Below, in pieces: positions 32,840 through 42,046 of a stretch of 64,000 bases of DNA. The notes under the pieces are model-generated. The model did not search any database, was not told where the DNA came from, and saw only the letters and a list, made by a program, of their open reading frames with translations. Position numbers and translations under genes: made by a program. Position 1 is the stretch's first letter; each line of letters starts with the position of its first letter. The stretch comes from Deinococcus sp. KSM4-11. GTDB taxonomy: Bacteria; Deinococcota; Deinococci; Deinococcales; Deinococcaceae. Location: the NCBI RefSeq assembly GCF_004801415.1, contig NZ_SSNX01000008.1:1-64000 (forward strand), in the 5' to 3' direction.

Positions 32840-34179
32840 ACGCCGTCCGAGACGATGATCCGTCTTCGGGTACCGCGTGGCGCTACGCCATCATGAACTT
32901 CGGCCTGACCATTCCCGCCCAGGCGAGCAGTTTCCTGCTGCTGTACTACGTGGACGGCCAGAAACTCAGCCCGGCGTGGGCGGCGACCATCATGACGTGC
33001 TTTGCCGTGTACAACGCCATCGACAATCCGGTGATCGGCTTTCTGTCCGACCGGACGCGCAGCCGCCTGGGCCGCCGCATTCCGTACGTGCGCTACGGAA
33101 CGCTGCCCACCCTGCTGGGCTTCGCGCTGATGTTCAACGCGCCGTTCAGTGGTGTGGATCAGCCCTGGGCGCTGGTCGCGTACTTCGCGGCCACGTGGTG
33201 GCTGTGGGAGACGGCCGGCACCGCCGTCGGCACCGGGTACCTGGCGTTGCTGCCCGAGATGTTCCGTAGCTATGCCCAACGCACCGGCGTGGCCTGGCGC
33301 ATGAACGTCGTGCAGGTCGTGGGCCTGCTGATCGGGCTGGCGCTGCCGCCCGTGCTGGCCGCCCGCCTGGGCTGGGGCGCAACTGCCGCCACGTTCGCGG
33401 TGATCTCTGGAATCGCTCTCTTCAGCGGCCTGGGCGCGCTGCGCGAGCGGCCCGGTTCCCAGCAGGTCCAGGCGCTGCCGCTGCTGGAGGCCCTGAGGGC
33501 CACCTTCGGCAACCGCAGTTTCCTGACGGTCGTGCTCGCGCAGACCATGCGCTTCGTCACGACCGGCACCCTGGCCGCCGGGATGGGCTTCTACGTGAAG
33601 TACACGCTGGGCCATCCGGGTGGCGCGGTCACGACCCTGCTGCTCGCCACGGCGTTCGTCGTGGCGGGCGCGAGCCTGTGGCCGTGGCGGGTGCTGGTCG
33701 CGGGCCGCGCCGGCGCACGCACCACCCTGATGCTCGCGTTCGCGGTCACAGGCCTCAGCGTGAGCCTGCTGGCCGTGATGCGCACCCTGGCGGGCGTGTG
33801 GCCGGTCACGGCCCTCTTCGGCGTGGGCCTGGGCGGCATGATCCTGATGGGTGACGTGATCCTGGCCGACGTGATCGACGAGGACGAGGTGCGCACCGGC
33901 CAGCGGCGCGAGGGCATGTACTACGGCCTGAGCGGTCTGATCACCACCCTGAGCGGCGCACTGGTCTCGCTGGCCTTCGGCTGGGTCGCGCACCGCTACG
34001 GCTACGACCCGACCCTCGCCGTGCAGCCCGCCAGCGTCGCGGAGGGATTCCGGGTCTTCATGACCGTGCCGCCCATCGCGGGAGCCGTGCTGGCCCTGGC
34101 GCTGCTGTCGTTGTACCCGCTGCACGGTGAGCGGCTGGCGGCCGTGCGCCGCATCCTGGCCGCCCGCGCCGCCGCCTAA
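32836..34179 (+). CDS. MFS/GPH-type sugar transporter
   Basis: This protein of about 447 residues has twelve hydrophobic segments. GFLSDRTRSRLGRRIPYV near residue 70 is the loop motif typical of the glycoside-pentoside-hexuronide:cation symporters. MILMGDVILADVIDEDEVRTGQRREG in pieces near 335 is the second hallmark. It probably imports a sugar or glycoside with Na+ or H+. It is translationally coupled to the upstream ChbG-like deacetylase. Confidence 0.88.
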   Translation: MNAVRDDDPSSGTAWRYAIMNFGLTIPAQASSFLLLYYVDGQKLSPAWAATIMTCFAVYNAIDNPVIGFLSDRTRSRLGRRIPYVRYGTLPTLLGFALMFNAPFSGVDQPWALVAYFAATWWLWETAGTAVGTGYLALLPEMFRSYAQRTGVAWRMNVVQVVGLLIGLALPPVLAARLGWGATAATFAVISGIALFSGLGALRERPGSQQVQALPLLEALRATFGNRSFLTVVLAQTMRFVTTGTLAAGMGFYVKYTLGHPGGAVTTLLLATAFVVAGASLWPWRVLVAGRAGARTTLMLAFAVTGLSVSLLAVMRTLAGVWPVTALFGVGLGGMILMGDVILADVIDEDEVRTGQRREGMYYGLSGLITTLSGALVSLAFGWVAHRYGYDPTLAVQPASVAEGFRVFMTVPPIAGAVLALALLSLYPLHGERLAAVRRILAARAAA

Positions 34180-34235
34180 GGGCCGTGTGCTGTGGAGGTC
34201 GGGTGTCCCGGCCCCGCCGGAGTACGCTGCCGGGC

Positions 34236-34910
34236 GTGAATGCGCCCGCCCCCGAATTTCCCACGTTCCCCGCGCGGACGTTCCTGCCGTCCTTCCTGCT
34301 GGGCTGGGGCATCGGCGCGGCCCTGACCTTCGCCGTGCGGGCCGGGGCCGCCATGCTGTTGAGTGCGCCGTGTCAGGGGCACACGCTGCTGGCGCTGCTG
34401 CTGCCGCTGCTGCTAGGGCCGGGCGGGCTGGCCTTTGCGGCGGCGAACTGGCGGCGTCCCGGACTGGCGGCGCTGGGGCTGGGGCTGGTCGTGGCCTCGT
34501 TGCTGCCCGCGCTGTATGTGGGGGCGCGCGATATCGCGGTGCTGCGCGGCGAGGGCTGCGCGGGCGGGTATATCGTGTTCGCCCCGGCCGGGGGGGCGTC
34601 CGTGTCCAGCCTCAGTCTCCCGGTCGGGACAACGCGCGACCTGACCGGCCGGATCGGGGGGTACACTCGCACCACCCATCCCGGCACGTTCACGTTGCAG
34701 GCACAGTCGAGTACGCCGGGCATCACGGTCACGCTGCCCCGCACGGCCGTTCGGGCGGGCGAGGTGTTCCCGGTGCGGATCACGGCCGCGCCGGACACCG
34801 GTGTAAATACCTATACCGTGGGCGTGCAGGCCACCACGACGCGAGAAGGCAAGGTCGCGAGCGCCAGTTCATCGCTGGATATCGATGTCCGGCCTGCAGT
34901 GTCTCCCTGA
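34236..34910 (+). CDS. Membrane protein with C-terminal extracytoplasmic domain
   Basis: This 224-residue protein has three hydrophobic segments in the first 100 residues (about 17-42, 47-65 and 70-92). A beta-rich region of about 120 residues (TLPRTAVRAGEVFPVRITAAP) follows, resembling an Ig-like or NPCBM-associated fold outside the membrane. The GTG start lies seven bases after TACGCT at 34223-34228, a leaderless start. No family is recognised. Confidence 0.65.
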   Translation: MNAPAPEFPTFPARTFLPSFLLGWGIGAALTFAVRAGAAMLLSAPCQGHTLLALLLPLLLGPGGLAFAAANWRRPGLAALGLGLVVASLLPALYVGARDIAVLRGEGCAGGYIVFAPAGGASVSSLSLPVGTTRDLTGRIGGYTRTTHPGTFTLQAQSSTPGITVTLPRTAVRAGEVFPVRITAAPDTGVNTYTVGVQATTTREGKVASASSSLDIDVRPAVSP

Positions 34911-35296
34911 GCAGGTGAGAAGTTCAGGTTGTTCAGGCCGCAGTGGGAGTTAGCCGATGCTTTCGGCATCGGCCAGTTCCCGAACCTGTCCAGGTGTCAG
35001 GATCGAGAGGAGCACCACGACAGGTGTGATCAGCGTTCCGACCAGGGCGTGACTTGAGCGATCCACCGGGCTGGCGGCCGCTCTGGACGCACCGAGTCGT
35101 GGGTGGGGGTCAGGTGACCGGGCCATCAGGCCCTCAGCATCACTCCTCCGCTCTGTCGAATTTCTCACAGATCCGTATGGGGAGCCGGTGGGTATGGCCT
35201 GTCGAGCGCCCTCCAAAACGCCGGGCCGTTCTGACTGGTCGTGAGATTCCTGGCCGGTTGACGCCGCCGGGCCTCTGGCCTGTTACGCTGCCCTCT
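34911..35296. other. Intergenic region, possible small minus-strand frame
   Basis: No gene is firmly supported in this stretch of about 385 bases. A minus-strand frame ending at 34950 would encode about 58 residues with a hydrophobic run and the tail LTPGQVRELADAESIG. It follows GGAGG at a distance, but composition and start are unconvincing. The right edge holds the MarC promoter TACGCT at 35284-35289. Confidence 0.35.
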
Positions 35297-35953
35297 GTGC
35301 CGGATCTGGCCGATCTTCTCACCACCATCAACCGCACCTTCCTGACCATGCTGGTGGTCATGGATCCGGTCGGTCTGGCGCCCATCTTCATCGGACTTGC
35401 CGGGCACCGCCCCAGCTTCGAGCGGCGGCGGGTCGCCGCGCGGGCCTCGCTGGTTGCGGGCGGCATCATCCTGGCCTTCGGGCTGGGCGGACGGGCCCTG
35501 CTGGAGCACCTCGGCATCAGCCTGAGCTCGTTCCGCGTGGCGGGCGGCATTCTGCTTTTCCTGATCGCGCTGGATATGGTGTTCGCGCGGCCCAGCGGCA
35601 GCAAGGAAAGTCCGGATGAGGAGCGCGAGGCGCAGGAACGCCAGGACATCAGCGTGTTCCCCCTCGCCATTCCGCTGATCGCGGGGCCGGGCACGCTGGC
35701 GAGCATCATGATCCAGGCGAGCGCCACGCATGGCAATCCGTGGCTGCTGGCCGTGGTGTTCGTCGTGACCGGCTTCGTGCTGCTGCTGTGCTACCTCGCG
35801 CTGCGGCTCTCCGGGCAGATCGCCCGCGTGATCGGCGTGACCGGCGTGCATGTGGTCACGCGCGTGCTGGGGGTGCTGCTGGGCGCGCTCGCCGTGCAGT
35901 ACGTCGCCGATGGCGTGCTGGAACTGCTGCGCGGCGGCCTGAAAACAGGCTGA
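35297..35953 (+). CDS. MarC-family integral membrane protein
   Basis: This 218-residue protein has six hydrophobic segments and MarC blocks [31 protein letters not shown] and [19 protein letters not shown]. The family's role is unresolved; early links to multidrug resistance were not upheld. The GTG at 35297 lies seven bases after TACGCT (leaderless). Confidence 0.9.
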   Translation: MPDLADLLTTINRTFLTMLVVMDPVGLAPIFIGLAGHRPSFERRRVAARASLVAGGIILAFGLGGRALLEHLGISLSSFRVAGGILLFLIALDMVFARPSGSKESPDEEREAQERQDISVFPLAIPLIAGPGTLASIMIQASATHGNPWLLAVVFVVTGFVLLLCYLALRLSGQIARVIGVTGVHVVTRVLGVLLGALAVQYVADGVLELLRGGLKTG

Positions 35954-36052
35954 GCGGCTCGGCCCGGTAGGCCACAACCATCAGCGTGCAGGGCGTCCAC
36001 TAAGCGTCCCGGCGCAACATTGGCCTGACTGGCGCGGGTTAGAATGCCGGGC

Positions 36053-36613
36053 ATGATCTCCAGAAAGGACATGCCCAGAGAGGAGGAAGTGCGAATACCG
36101 CACGTGGCGGCAGATCTCAATGCCCCACGCGTGCTGGTACTGAACGCCTCCTATGAACCCCTCCACGTGACCAGCGCCAAGCGCGCGATCACGCTGGTGC
36201 AGTACGGCGTCGCCGAAGTCCTGGAGAACAGCCCCGACATCGTCCGCTCGCCCAGCACGATCCTGAAGGTGCCCAGCGTGATCCGCCTGCGCAAGTACGT
36301 GCGCCGTCCGCGCGTGCACCCGGTGCCGTTCAACCGCCGCAACGTGCTCCGGCGCGACACCTTCGCCTGCCAGTACTGCGGCAGCCCCGAGGAGCTCACC
36401 ATGGATCACGTCATGCCCAGATCCCGGGGCGGGCGGCACAACTGGGAGAATGTCGTCACGGCGTGCAGATCGTGCAACCAGCGGAAGGGGAGCCGCACCC
36501 CCGACGAGGCCGGGATGCCGCTGCGCACCCGGCCTCGCGCGCCGACGTTCGGCGTGTACGCGCACGGCCAGTTCGCGCACTGGCAGCCGGAATGGGCCCG
36601 CTACATCCACTGA
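36053..36613 (+). CDS. HNH endonuclease family protein
   Basis: This 186-residue protein has an N-terminal segment VLVLNASYEPLHVTSAKRAI and a C-terminal HNH domain with CQYCGS near 106, DHVMPRSRGG near 118 and a zinc-binding CRSCNQRKG near 139. It may cleave DNA in repair or be domesticated; this type is common in free-living bacteria and is not clearly mobile. The ATG lies seven bases after TAGAAT at 36040-36045 (leaderless). Confidence 0.88.
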   Translation: MISRKDMPREEEVRIPHVAADLNAPRVLVLNASYEPLHVTSAKRAITLVQYGVAEVLENSPDIVRSPSTILKVPSVIRLRKYVRRPRVHPVPFNRRNVLRRDTFACQYCGSPEELTMDHVMPRSRGGRHNWENVVTACRSCNQRKGSRTPDEAGMPLRTRPRAPTFGVYAHGQFAHWQPEWARYIH

Positions 36614-36691
36614 TCCGAGGTGGGGTTGAATCGCTCGTCTTGAACCGGTCGACAGCGAGGGGCAACCGCGTATGGCCCCGCCCTGATGCAA

Positions 36692-36729
36692 GAAGAAGGC
36701 CGCCCAGATTCCCCAGGGCGGCCTTCTTC
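36692..36729. terminator. Bidirectional terminator between convergent genes
   Basis: A perfect 14-bp stem GAAGAAGGCCGCCC / GGGCGGCCTTCTTC with a 10-base loop and A/T-rich outer ends serves the HNH gene and the convergent exoprotein gene. Confidence 0.85.
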
Positions 36730-36751
36730 ATGTCCTGCTGTTCACATTCGT

Positions 36752-37627
36752 TCAGGGAACGACGCTGTACTGCAGGTTGTACACCAGGCCGGCGCGGCCC
36801 TTGGCGAACATCTCCGTGAAGGGCGTGCCCGTGATCTGGTGGTTGCCGGTCGTGAAGAACGCACCGTCGCAGGTCAGGTAATCGCCCTTGCGGCCGTTGC
36901 CGCCCTTGGTGTCACCGCAGTATGCGAACGGGGCCTGGTTCTCCACGTACTGCTTGTTGCCGGTGCGGATGAAACGCACGCTCTTGACCGTGCCCGTGGT
37001 GTTCGCGCGGAAGTTCAGGTGTCGGGGTAGGGCCGACAGCTGCAGGCGCGCGCCGGGGCGGATGGGGTCGTAGCCGGGCACCGGCTGGTTGTTGTCGGCA
37101 TTGATCAGGGTGAAGCTGGTCACGGCGAAGGCCGGCGCGGGCGTCGGGGCGGGTGCCTGGGCCACATTCACCACGGCGTACGTCAGGGACAGGCCCAGGC
37201 CCATCTGGCCGCCCGCGTTGGCAGCGGTGTAGGGGGTGGCGATCATGGTGTGCTGCCCGCCACGCAGGGCCTCGGCGCAGTCACTGCCGTTGCACAGCGA
37301 GAACGGCGCGATGTTCTCGCTGTGGTAGTTCAGGTTGCCGTCCAGACCGAAGCGGACGCTGCCGACCTGACCGACCGTGTTGGCGCGCAGGCTCAGGCGG
37401 GCGGGCAGCGTGGCCAGGTTCAGGGTCGCGCCGGGCTGGATGGGGTCGTAACCGGGCACCGGCTGGTTGGTGTCGGCGTTGAGCAGCGTCACGCTGCCCA
37501 CCGAGATGGGCGACGTGGGATTCACGACGATGCTCTGGCTCTTGACCTGCGCGTACGCAGCGATGGGAGCGAGGCTGGTCAGGGCGGTCAGGATCAGGGT
37601 GAAGCGCAGGGGACGGGACGTAGTCAT
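36752..37627 (-). CDS. Exported protein with two tandem repeat domains
   Basis: This 291-residue protein has a signal peptide ending IAAYA, then QSIVVNP. Two homologous units of about 115 residues follow, at about 43-155 and 168-291. Each starts LLNADTNQPVPGYDPI or LINADNNQPVPGYDPI, then LPARLSLRANT or LPRHLNFRANT. Each has a pair of cysteines (LCNGSDC; YCGDTKGG..LTC), probably disulphides. A Pro/Ala linker (APAPTPAPA) joins them. Probably a surface or carbohydrate-binding protein; the family is not identified. The ribosome site AAGGAGT precedes the ATG. Confidence 0.7.
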   Translation of the reverse strand: MTTSRPLRFTLILTALTSLAPIAAYAQVKSQSIVVNPTSPISVGSVTLLNADTNQPVPGYDPIQPGATLNLATLPARLSLRANTVGQVGSVRFGLDGNLNYHSENIAPFSLCNGSDCAEALRGGQHTMIATPYTAANAGGQMGLGLSLTYAVVNVAQAPAPTPAPAFAVTSFTLINADNNQPVPGYDPIRPGARLQLSALPRHLNFRANTTGTVKSVRFIRTGNKQYVENQAPFAYCGDTKGGNGRKGDYLTCDGAFFTTGNHQITGTPFTEMFAKGRAGLVYNLQYSVVP

Positions 37628-37880
37628 GGGACTCCTTGGAACTGCTCGGAAAGGTGGGAGGGGGAAGCGGCACCCCGCATCGGGCCGGGGGCCTGCTGAC
37701 CCCCTGGGTGTAGCGGCCGAAGATGACGCCGGACTGATGGGCCTCCACATGTTCCCTTTGGTTTTACAGGGGCACTGGGCGTACACGGCCCTTTCTCAAC
37801 GTTTCATACGGATTTTCCAGGTTTCTTTAAAGATGGAGGCCGGGGCCGGAACCGGGGGCGGCGCGCCGGTAGACTGCGGC

Positions 37881-38444
37881 ATGAACCGCGAGCAGGCCCA
37901 TGCCCTGATGCTGGAACACACGCCCTCCGCCTCGTTGCAACGCCACATGCTGAACGTCGAGGCGGCCATGCGCTGGTATGCCCGCCACTGGGGCGATGAC
38001 GAACAGACCTATGCCGTGGCTGGGCTGCTGCACGACTTCGACTATGAGCTGCACCCGCAGGAGCACCCCACCTGGGGCGTCACGTACCTGCGGGAGCACA
38101 CGGACACCCCGCCGGAGGTGCTCGACGCGATCATGGGTCACGCGGCCTACACGGGCACGCCCCGCGAGAGCCGGCTCTCGAAGACCCTGTTCGCCGTGGA
38201 TGAACTCACCGGCCTGGTTCAGGCCGCCGCCCTGATCCGCCCGGATCGGGACGTGCGGGCGGTGGAACTGGGCAGTCTGCGCAAACGCTTCAAGAACCGC
38301 GCCTTCGCGGCGGGCGTGAACCGTGATGAGGTGATCCAGGGGGCTGAGGAACTGGGGGTGGAGTTGGATACTCACCTGCAAAACGTGCTTCAGGCCATGC
38401 AGGAGGCCGCCGAGCCGGTGGCCGGTGACGCTCCGGTGGCCTGA
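37881..38444 (+). CDS. HD-domain hydrolase
   Basis: This 187-residue protein has an HD domain with QRHMLNVEAAMRW near 20 (first His), LLHDFDYE near 50 (HD pair) and later IMGHAAYTG. It resembles small predicted phosphohydrolases of the HDIG group, with unknown substrate. The ATG lies five bases after TAGACT at 37870-37875, a leaderless start. Confidence 0.85.
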   Translation: MNREQAHALMLEHTPSASLQRHMLNVEAAMRWYARHWGDDEQTYAVAGLLHDFDYELHPQEHPTWGVTYLREHTDTPPEVLDAIMGHAAYTGTPRESRLSKTLFAVDELTGLVQAAALIRPDRDVRAVELGSLRKRFKNRAFAAGVNRDEVIQGAEELGVELDTHLQNVLQAMQEAAEPVAGDAPVA

Positions 38445-38475
38445 CGTCCTGCGGTCGTGGTCGCCGACACAGAAA

Positions 38476-38506
38476 ACGCGGCCACCCGATGTCAGGGTGG
38501 CCGCGT
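38476..38506 (-). terminator. Terminator after the response-regulator gene
   Basis: A perfect 12-bp stem ACGCGGCCACCC / GGGTGGCCGCGT with a 7-base loop is followed on the minus strand by TTTTCTGTGT. It is oriented for the two-component operon that ends at 38528. Confidence 0.85.
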
Positions 38507-38527
38507 CCAGACGCTTTCACTGGCCGG

Positions 38528-38983
38528 TCAGGGTCGATCCTGGTGGGGAGGGAAACGTACGAAGGTCATCCAGAAGTTCTCGAAGGCGCGCATGGCGTTC
38601 AGGAAGTTCTCGAAGCCCACGGGTTTGACCACATAGCCACTGGCGTGCCGTTCGTAGGAACTGCGGACATCCTCGTCGGACTGGCTGGTGGTCAGCATCA
38701 CCACGGGAATGCTGCCCAGAGACCGATCCGCCTTGATCTCCTGCAGAACTTCCAGGCCGTTCTTGCGGGGCATGTTGATGTCCATCAGGATCACGTCCGG
38801 CCGGGGCGCGTGGGCGTGCTCGCCCTCGCGACGCAGGAAACGCAGGGCTTCCACGCCATCACGCGCGACGTGCAGGCGGTTGGGGACGCTGGCCTCCCCG
38901 AAGGCTTCCAGGGTCAGCAGCACGTCCGGTTCGTTGTCCTCGACCAGCAGAATTTCGATGGGGCGGGTGGTGGATTCAGTCAT
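38528..38983 (-). CDS. Response regulator, single receiver domain (Rcp1-like)
   Basis: This 151-residue protein has one receiver domain only: acidic pocket E15-D16 (LLVEDNEPD), phospho-acceptor D68 in VILMDINMPRKNG, TTSQSDEDV and the conserved K in YVVKPVGFENF. This type acts with hybrid or phytochrome-like PAS kinases. The ATG overlaps the stop of the kinase gene (ATGA), so it is very likely the kinase's target. Confidence 0.92.
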   Translation of the reverse strand: MTESTTRPIEILLVEDNEPDVLLTLEAFGEASVPNRLHVARDGVEALRFLRREGEHAHAPRPDVILMDINMPRKNGLEVLQEIKADRSLGSIPVVMLTTSQSDEDVRSSYERHASGYVVKPVGFENFLNAMRAFENFWMTFVRFPPHQDRP

Positions 38984-41247
38984 GGCGTGGGCGCGGGTGC
39001 GGCGGGCAGCGTGAAGTGGAAGCTACTGCCCTGTCCGGGCGTGGACTCCAGCCACAGGCGGCCGCCGTGATGCTCCACGATTCTACGGCAGATGGCCAGG
39101 CCCATCCCGTTGCCGGCGTACGCGTCCCGCTGGTTCAGGCGCTGGAAGATTTCGAACACCCGCTCCGTGTTCTGCGGCTCGATGCCGATGCCGTTGTCGG
39201 TCACGCTGACCTGCACCTGTGTGCCCTCCTGCACCGACGTGACGCGCACCACGGGCAGTCGCTCCGGGGGCACGAACTTCAGGGCATTCCCCACCAGGTT
39301 GGTCAGGAGCTGCGTGACCAGCGATTCCTGCGCCATCACCGTAGCCGGCGTGTCCCACTCCAGCGTGCCGCCCCCTTGCAGCAGCGCGGCCTCCACGTCC
39401 TGCGCGACCACCGCCATCGTGTCGTGGAGTGAGACCGCGTGCCGTGGAGTCTCGCTGCGGCTCACCCGGGCGAAGGCCAGCAGATCCTGGATCAGGCCGC
39501 GCATGCGGTCCACGGCTGCCTGCATGAATCCCAGGTACTGCGTGGCGCGGGCGTCCAGCTGTCCCTCGTAGCGGCGGGCGAGCAGCTCGGTGTAACTGCC
39601 GAGCGTCCGCAGGGGCTCCTGCAGGTCGTGGCTGGCGACCGACGCGAACTGCTCCAGGTCATGGTTGCTGCGCTGCAGTTCCTGCATGGCTGCGCGCAGT
39701 TCCTCCTGCGCCCGCGTGCGCTCCGTGATGTCCTGAACCATCACCACCGCGCCCGTCACCTCGCCCTGCGTGCCCAGGGTGGGTGTCACCACGTACGACA
39801 CCGGCACCGCGTGCCCCTGGGCGTGCCAGAACACGTCGGCCTCGACGCGCCTTACCTCGCCGTCGCGCAGCGTGCGGTGGATCGGGCAGTCCTGCACCGG
39901 GTACGGGGATCCATCGGCGTGGTGGTGGTGGATCAGGTCGTGCTGGGGCGCGCCGATCAGGCGCTCCACCGGGTAGCCCAGCATTCGCGCCGCGCTGGGA
40001 TTGACGAAGGTGTTGTGGCCGCTCGTGTCCAGCCCGAACACTCCCTCCCCGGCGGCCGTGAGCAGCAGCGTGGAGAAGCGCGTCACCTCGGCCAGACGCT
40101 GCGTGCGCTCCTGCACGCGCTCCTCCAGCTCCGCCTGAACCATGGCCTGGTGCTCCGTGGCGTCCCGCTCGGCGTTCACCTCGCTGTTCGTGCCGACCCA
40201 TTCCTGAACCTGCCCGGCGTCGTCCCGCACCAGGACGCCCCGCGCCCGCATGGGCACGAACTCGCCGTCCACCCGCCGCACGCGGTAGGTGGTCGCGTAC
40301 ACGCCCTGCGACTCCACGGCGGCCTTCCAGGCCTCCAGCGTGTGCGCCCGGTCGTCGTGGTGGATGGCCGACAGCCACCCCCGGCCCTCGTACTCCTGGG
40401 GCGTCTGCCCGGTGAAGGCCTCCCACGCGGCCTGCGGCGCAGGAAAATACCCGTCCGGACTGGCCGTCCACACGATCTGTGCGGTGGCCTCGACCAGGGA
40501 ACGGAAGCGCCGCTCGCTGTGTCGCAGGGCCGCCTCGGTGCGCTGCGGGCCGGTCACGTCCTCGAACATCACCGTCACCTGCCGCACCTGCGAACTGCCC
40601 GGCACGCGGCGCGGCACGGCCGTCACCTTCAGCCAGCGCCACGACTCCGAGGGCGGGTGGTAGATGCCCATGCCCACGTTCCGCTGCACCTGACCGGTCC
40701 GGATCGCCTGCATGGCCGCCCGCTCCTCGGCCGGGAACGGCTCGCCGTTCGGCCGGATGGCCCGCCAACGCGGATCCATGGAATCCAGGCCGGTCAGCTG
40801 CTCCAGACTGACGCCCAGAATCTCCTGCGCGCGGTCGTTCGCATGCAGGAAACTGCTGTCGGGGCCATGCACGGTCACGCCCAGGCCCAGGGTGTCCAGC
40901 AGATCCAGCGCGGCCGTCAGCGGATCGCGGCCCACCTGCAGGTGCACCAGCGCCGCCCCTGACCCGGCCGGCGCGACCGTCACCGTGCCCGGCGCAATCA
41001 TGTCGGGCAGCTTCACGCTCAGGCTGACCGTCTCGCCCTGCCACGCCTGCGCCACGGCCGCCTGCACCTCGGGGCCGGCCGATCCATGCACCATCTGCCG
41101 CCAGTCCTCGGGCACGCCCAGCTGGAGCAGGCGGCTGCGCGCGGCGGGATTCATGGCGGCCGAACCGTCCTCCCGGACGAGCACCACTGGGTTCGGGATG
41201 GCCTGGATCAGGGCGCTGAAGTCCGGGCTGGCTGCGTTCAGACCCAC
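38980..41247 (-). CDS. Multi-PAS sensor histidine kinase
   Basis: This 755-residue soluble kinase has no transmembrane helix. At least three PAS/PAC domains occur: about 110-230, 245-370 (HSERRFRSLVEATAQIVWTA; PAC near 360) and 395-515. Between the second and third is a coiled-coil-like segment (VQERTQRLAEVTRF). HisKA has H540 in VASHDLQEPLRTLGSY and HATPase_c has NLVGNALKFV, DNGIGI and NGMGLAICRRIV. The start is GTG at 41247, eight bases after the stop of the OmpR-type regulator gene. It signals to the downstream receiver gene. Confidence 0.92.
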   Translation of the reverse strand: MGLNAASPDFSALIQAIPNPVVLVREDGSAAMNPAARSRLLQLGVPEDWRQMVHGSAGPEVQAAVAQAWQGETVSLSVKLPDMIAPGTVTVAPAGSGAALVHLQVGRDPLTAALDLLDTLGLGVTVHGPDSSFLHANDRAQEILGVSLEQLTGLDSMDPRWRAIRPNGEPFPAEERAAMQAIRTGQVQRNVGMGIYHPPSESWRWLKVTAVPRRVPGSSQVRQVTVMFEDVTGPQRTEAALRHSERRFRSLVEATAQIVWTASPDGYFPAPQAAWEAFTGQTPQEYEGRGWLSAIHHDDRAHTLEAWKAAVESQGVYATTYRVRRVDGEFVPMRARGVLVRDDAGQVQEWVGTNSEVNAERDATEHQAMVQAELEERVQERTQRLAEVTRFSTLLLTAAGEGVFGLDTSGHNTFVNPSAARMLGYPVERLIGAPQHDLIHHHHADGSPYPVQDCPIHRTLRDGEVRRVEADVFWHAQGHAVPVSYVVTPTLGTQGEVTGAVVMVQDITERTRAQEELRAAMQELQRSNHDLEQFASVASHDLQEPLRTLGSYTELLARRYEGQLDARATQYLGFMQAAVDRMRGLIQDLLAFARVSRSETPRHAVSLHDTMAVVAQDVEAALLQGGGTLEWDTPATVMAQESLVTQLLTNLVGNALKFVPPERLPVVRVTSVQEGTQVQVSVTDNGIGIEPQNTERVFEIFQRLNQRDAYAGNGMGLAICRRIVEHHGGRLWLESTPGQGSSFHFTLPAAPAPTP

Positions 41248-41255
41248 GGAACGCG

Positions 41256-41921
41256 TCAGCCGCGCAGGGCGTAACCGACGCCGCGCACCGTGCGCAGCAG
41301 TCCGTACCCGTCGAGGTCCCGCAGCTTGGCGCGCAGGTTGGCCATGTGCACGTCCACCACGTTGCTGCCGTCCGGCAGTCTGCCCTGCCAGATCTCCTGA
41401 CCGATCTCCTGGCGCGAGTACACCCGGCCCGGCTGGCGGATCAGCAGCGCCAGGATGTCGAACTCCTTGGGCGAGAGCCGCAGCTCTTCGGCCTTGTAGG
41501 TCACGAGGCGTTTCTGCGGATCGAGGGTCAGTTCTCCCATGGTCAGGCTCTCGGTCGTGCGCTGCCGCAGCTGCACTTTCACGCGCGCCAGCAGCTCGTC
41601 CGGGTGGAAGGGTTTGATCAGGTAATCGTCCGCGCCCAGCCCCAGCAGGCGCACCTTCTCCTCGACCGTGTCGCGGGCAGTGAGCACGATGATCGGCACG
41701 GCGCTGTTCTTCCGCAGCCGCTGCACGACGTCCCCACCGTCGAAATCGGGGAGACCCAGGTCGAGCAGGATCAGGGTGGGGTGTTCCTCGCGGGCCTTGA
41801 TCAGCCCATTCATGGCAGAATCTGCGTGCTCGACGTCATAGCCGGCATCCGTCAGATCCATGCGCAGGACATTCGCGATGTCCTGGTCGTCTTCGATGAC
41901 AAGAATCCGTTGTGTGGTCAC
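41256..41921 (-). CDS. OmpR-family response regulator
   Basis: This 221-residue protein has a receiver domain with D11-D12 and phospho-acceptor D54 in LILLDLGLPDFDG, then a winged-helix DNA-binding domain (LSPKEFDILALLIRQPGRVYSR in pieces; VVDVHMANLRAKLRD; LLRTVRGVGYALRG). It is a transcription factor controlled by a histidine kinase. The GTG at 41921 lies seven bases after TATGAT (leaderless). It leads the operon with the PAS kinase and receiver protein. Confidence 0.94.
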   Translation of the reverse strand: MTTQRILVIEDDQDIANVLRMDLTDAGYDVEHADSAMNGLIKAREEHPTLILLDLGLPDFDGGDVVQRLRKNSAVPIIVLTARDTVEEKVRLLGLGADDYLIKPFHPDELLARVKVQLRQRTTESLTMGELTLDPQKRLVTYKAEELRLSPKEFDILALLIRQPGRVYSRQEIGQEIWQGRLPDGSNVVDVHMANLRAKLRDLDGYGLLRTVRGVGYALRG

Positions 41922-42046
41922 GCCCTACATCATAGGCCCTCATGAAAGAACCGGACGGCACCCATCGTCCCGCGCTGGGGTCATCCGCCACCTGCACCGG
42001 CGGAGGATGGGCGTGCCCGCTTGCACGTCCCGTCCCCCCTCCGCCG

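Noticed and set aside
34950..35126. Small minus-strand gene with tail LTPGQVRELADAESIG
   Set aside because: A plausible short tail but uncertain start, odd Arg/Pro-rich upstream part and no partner; left as a note in the gap.
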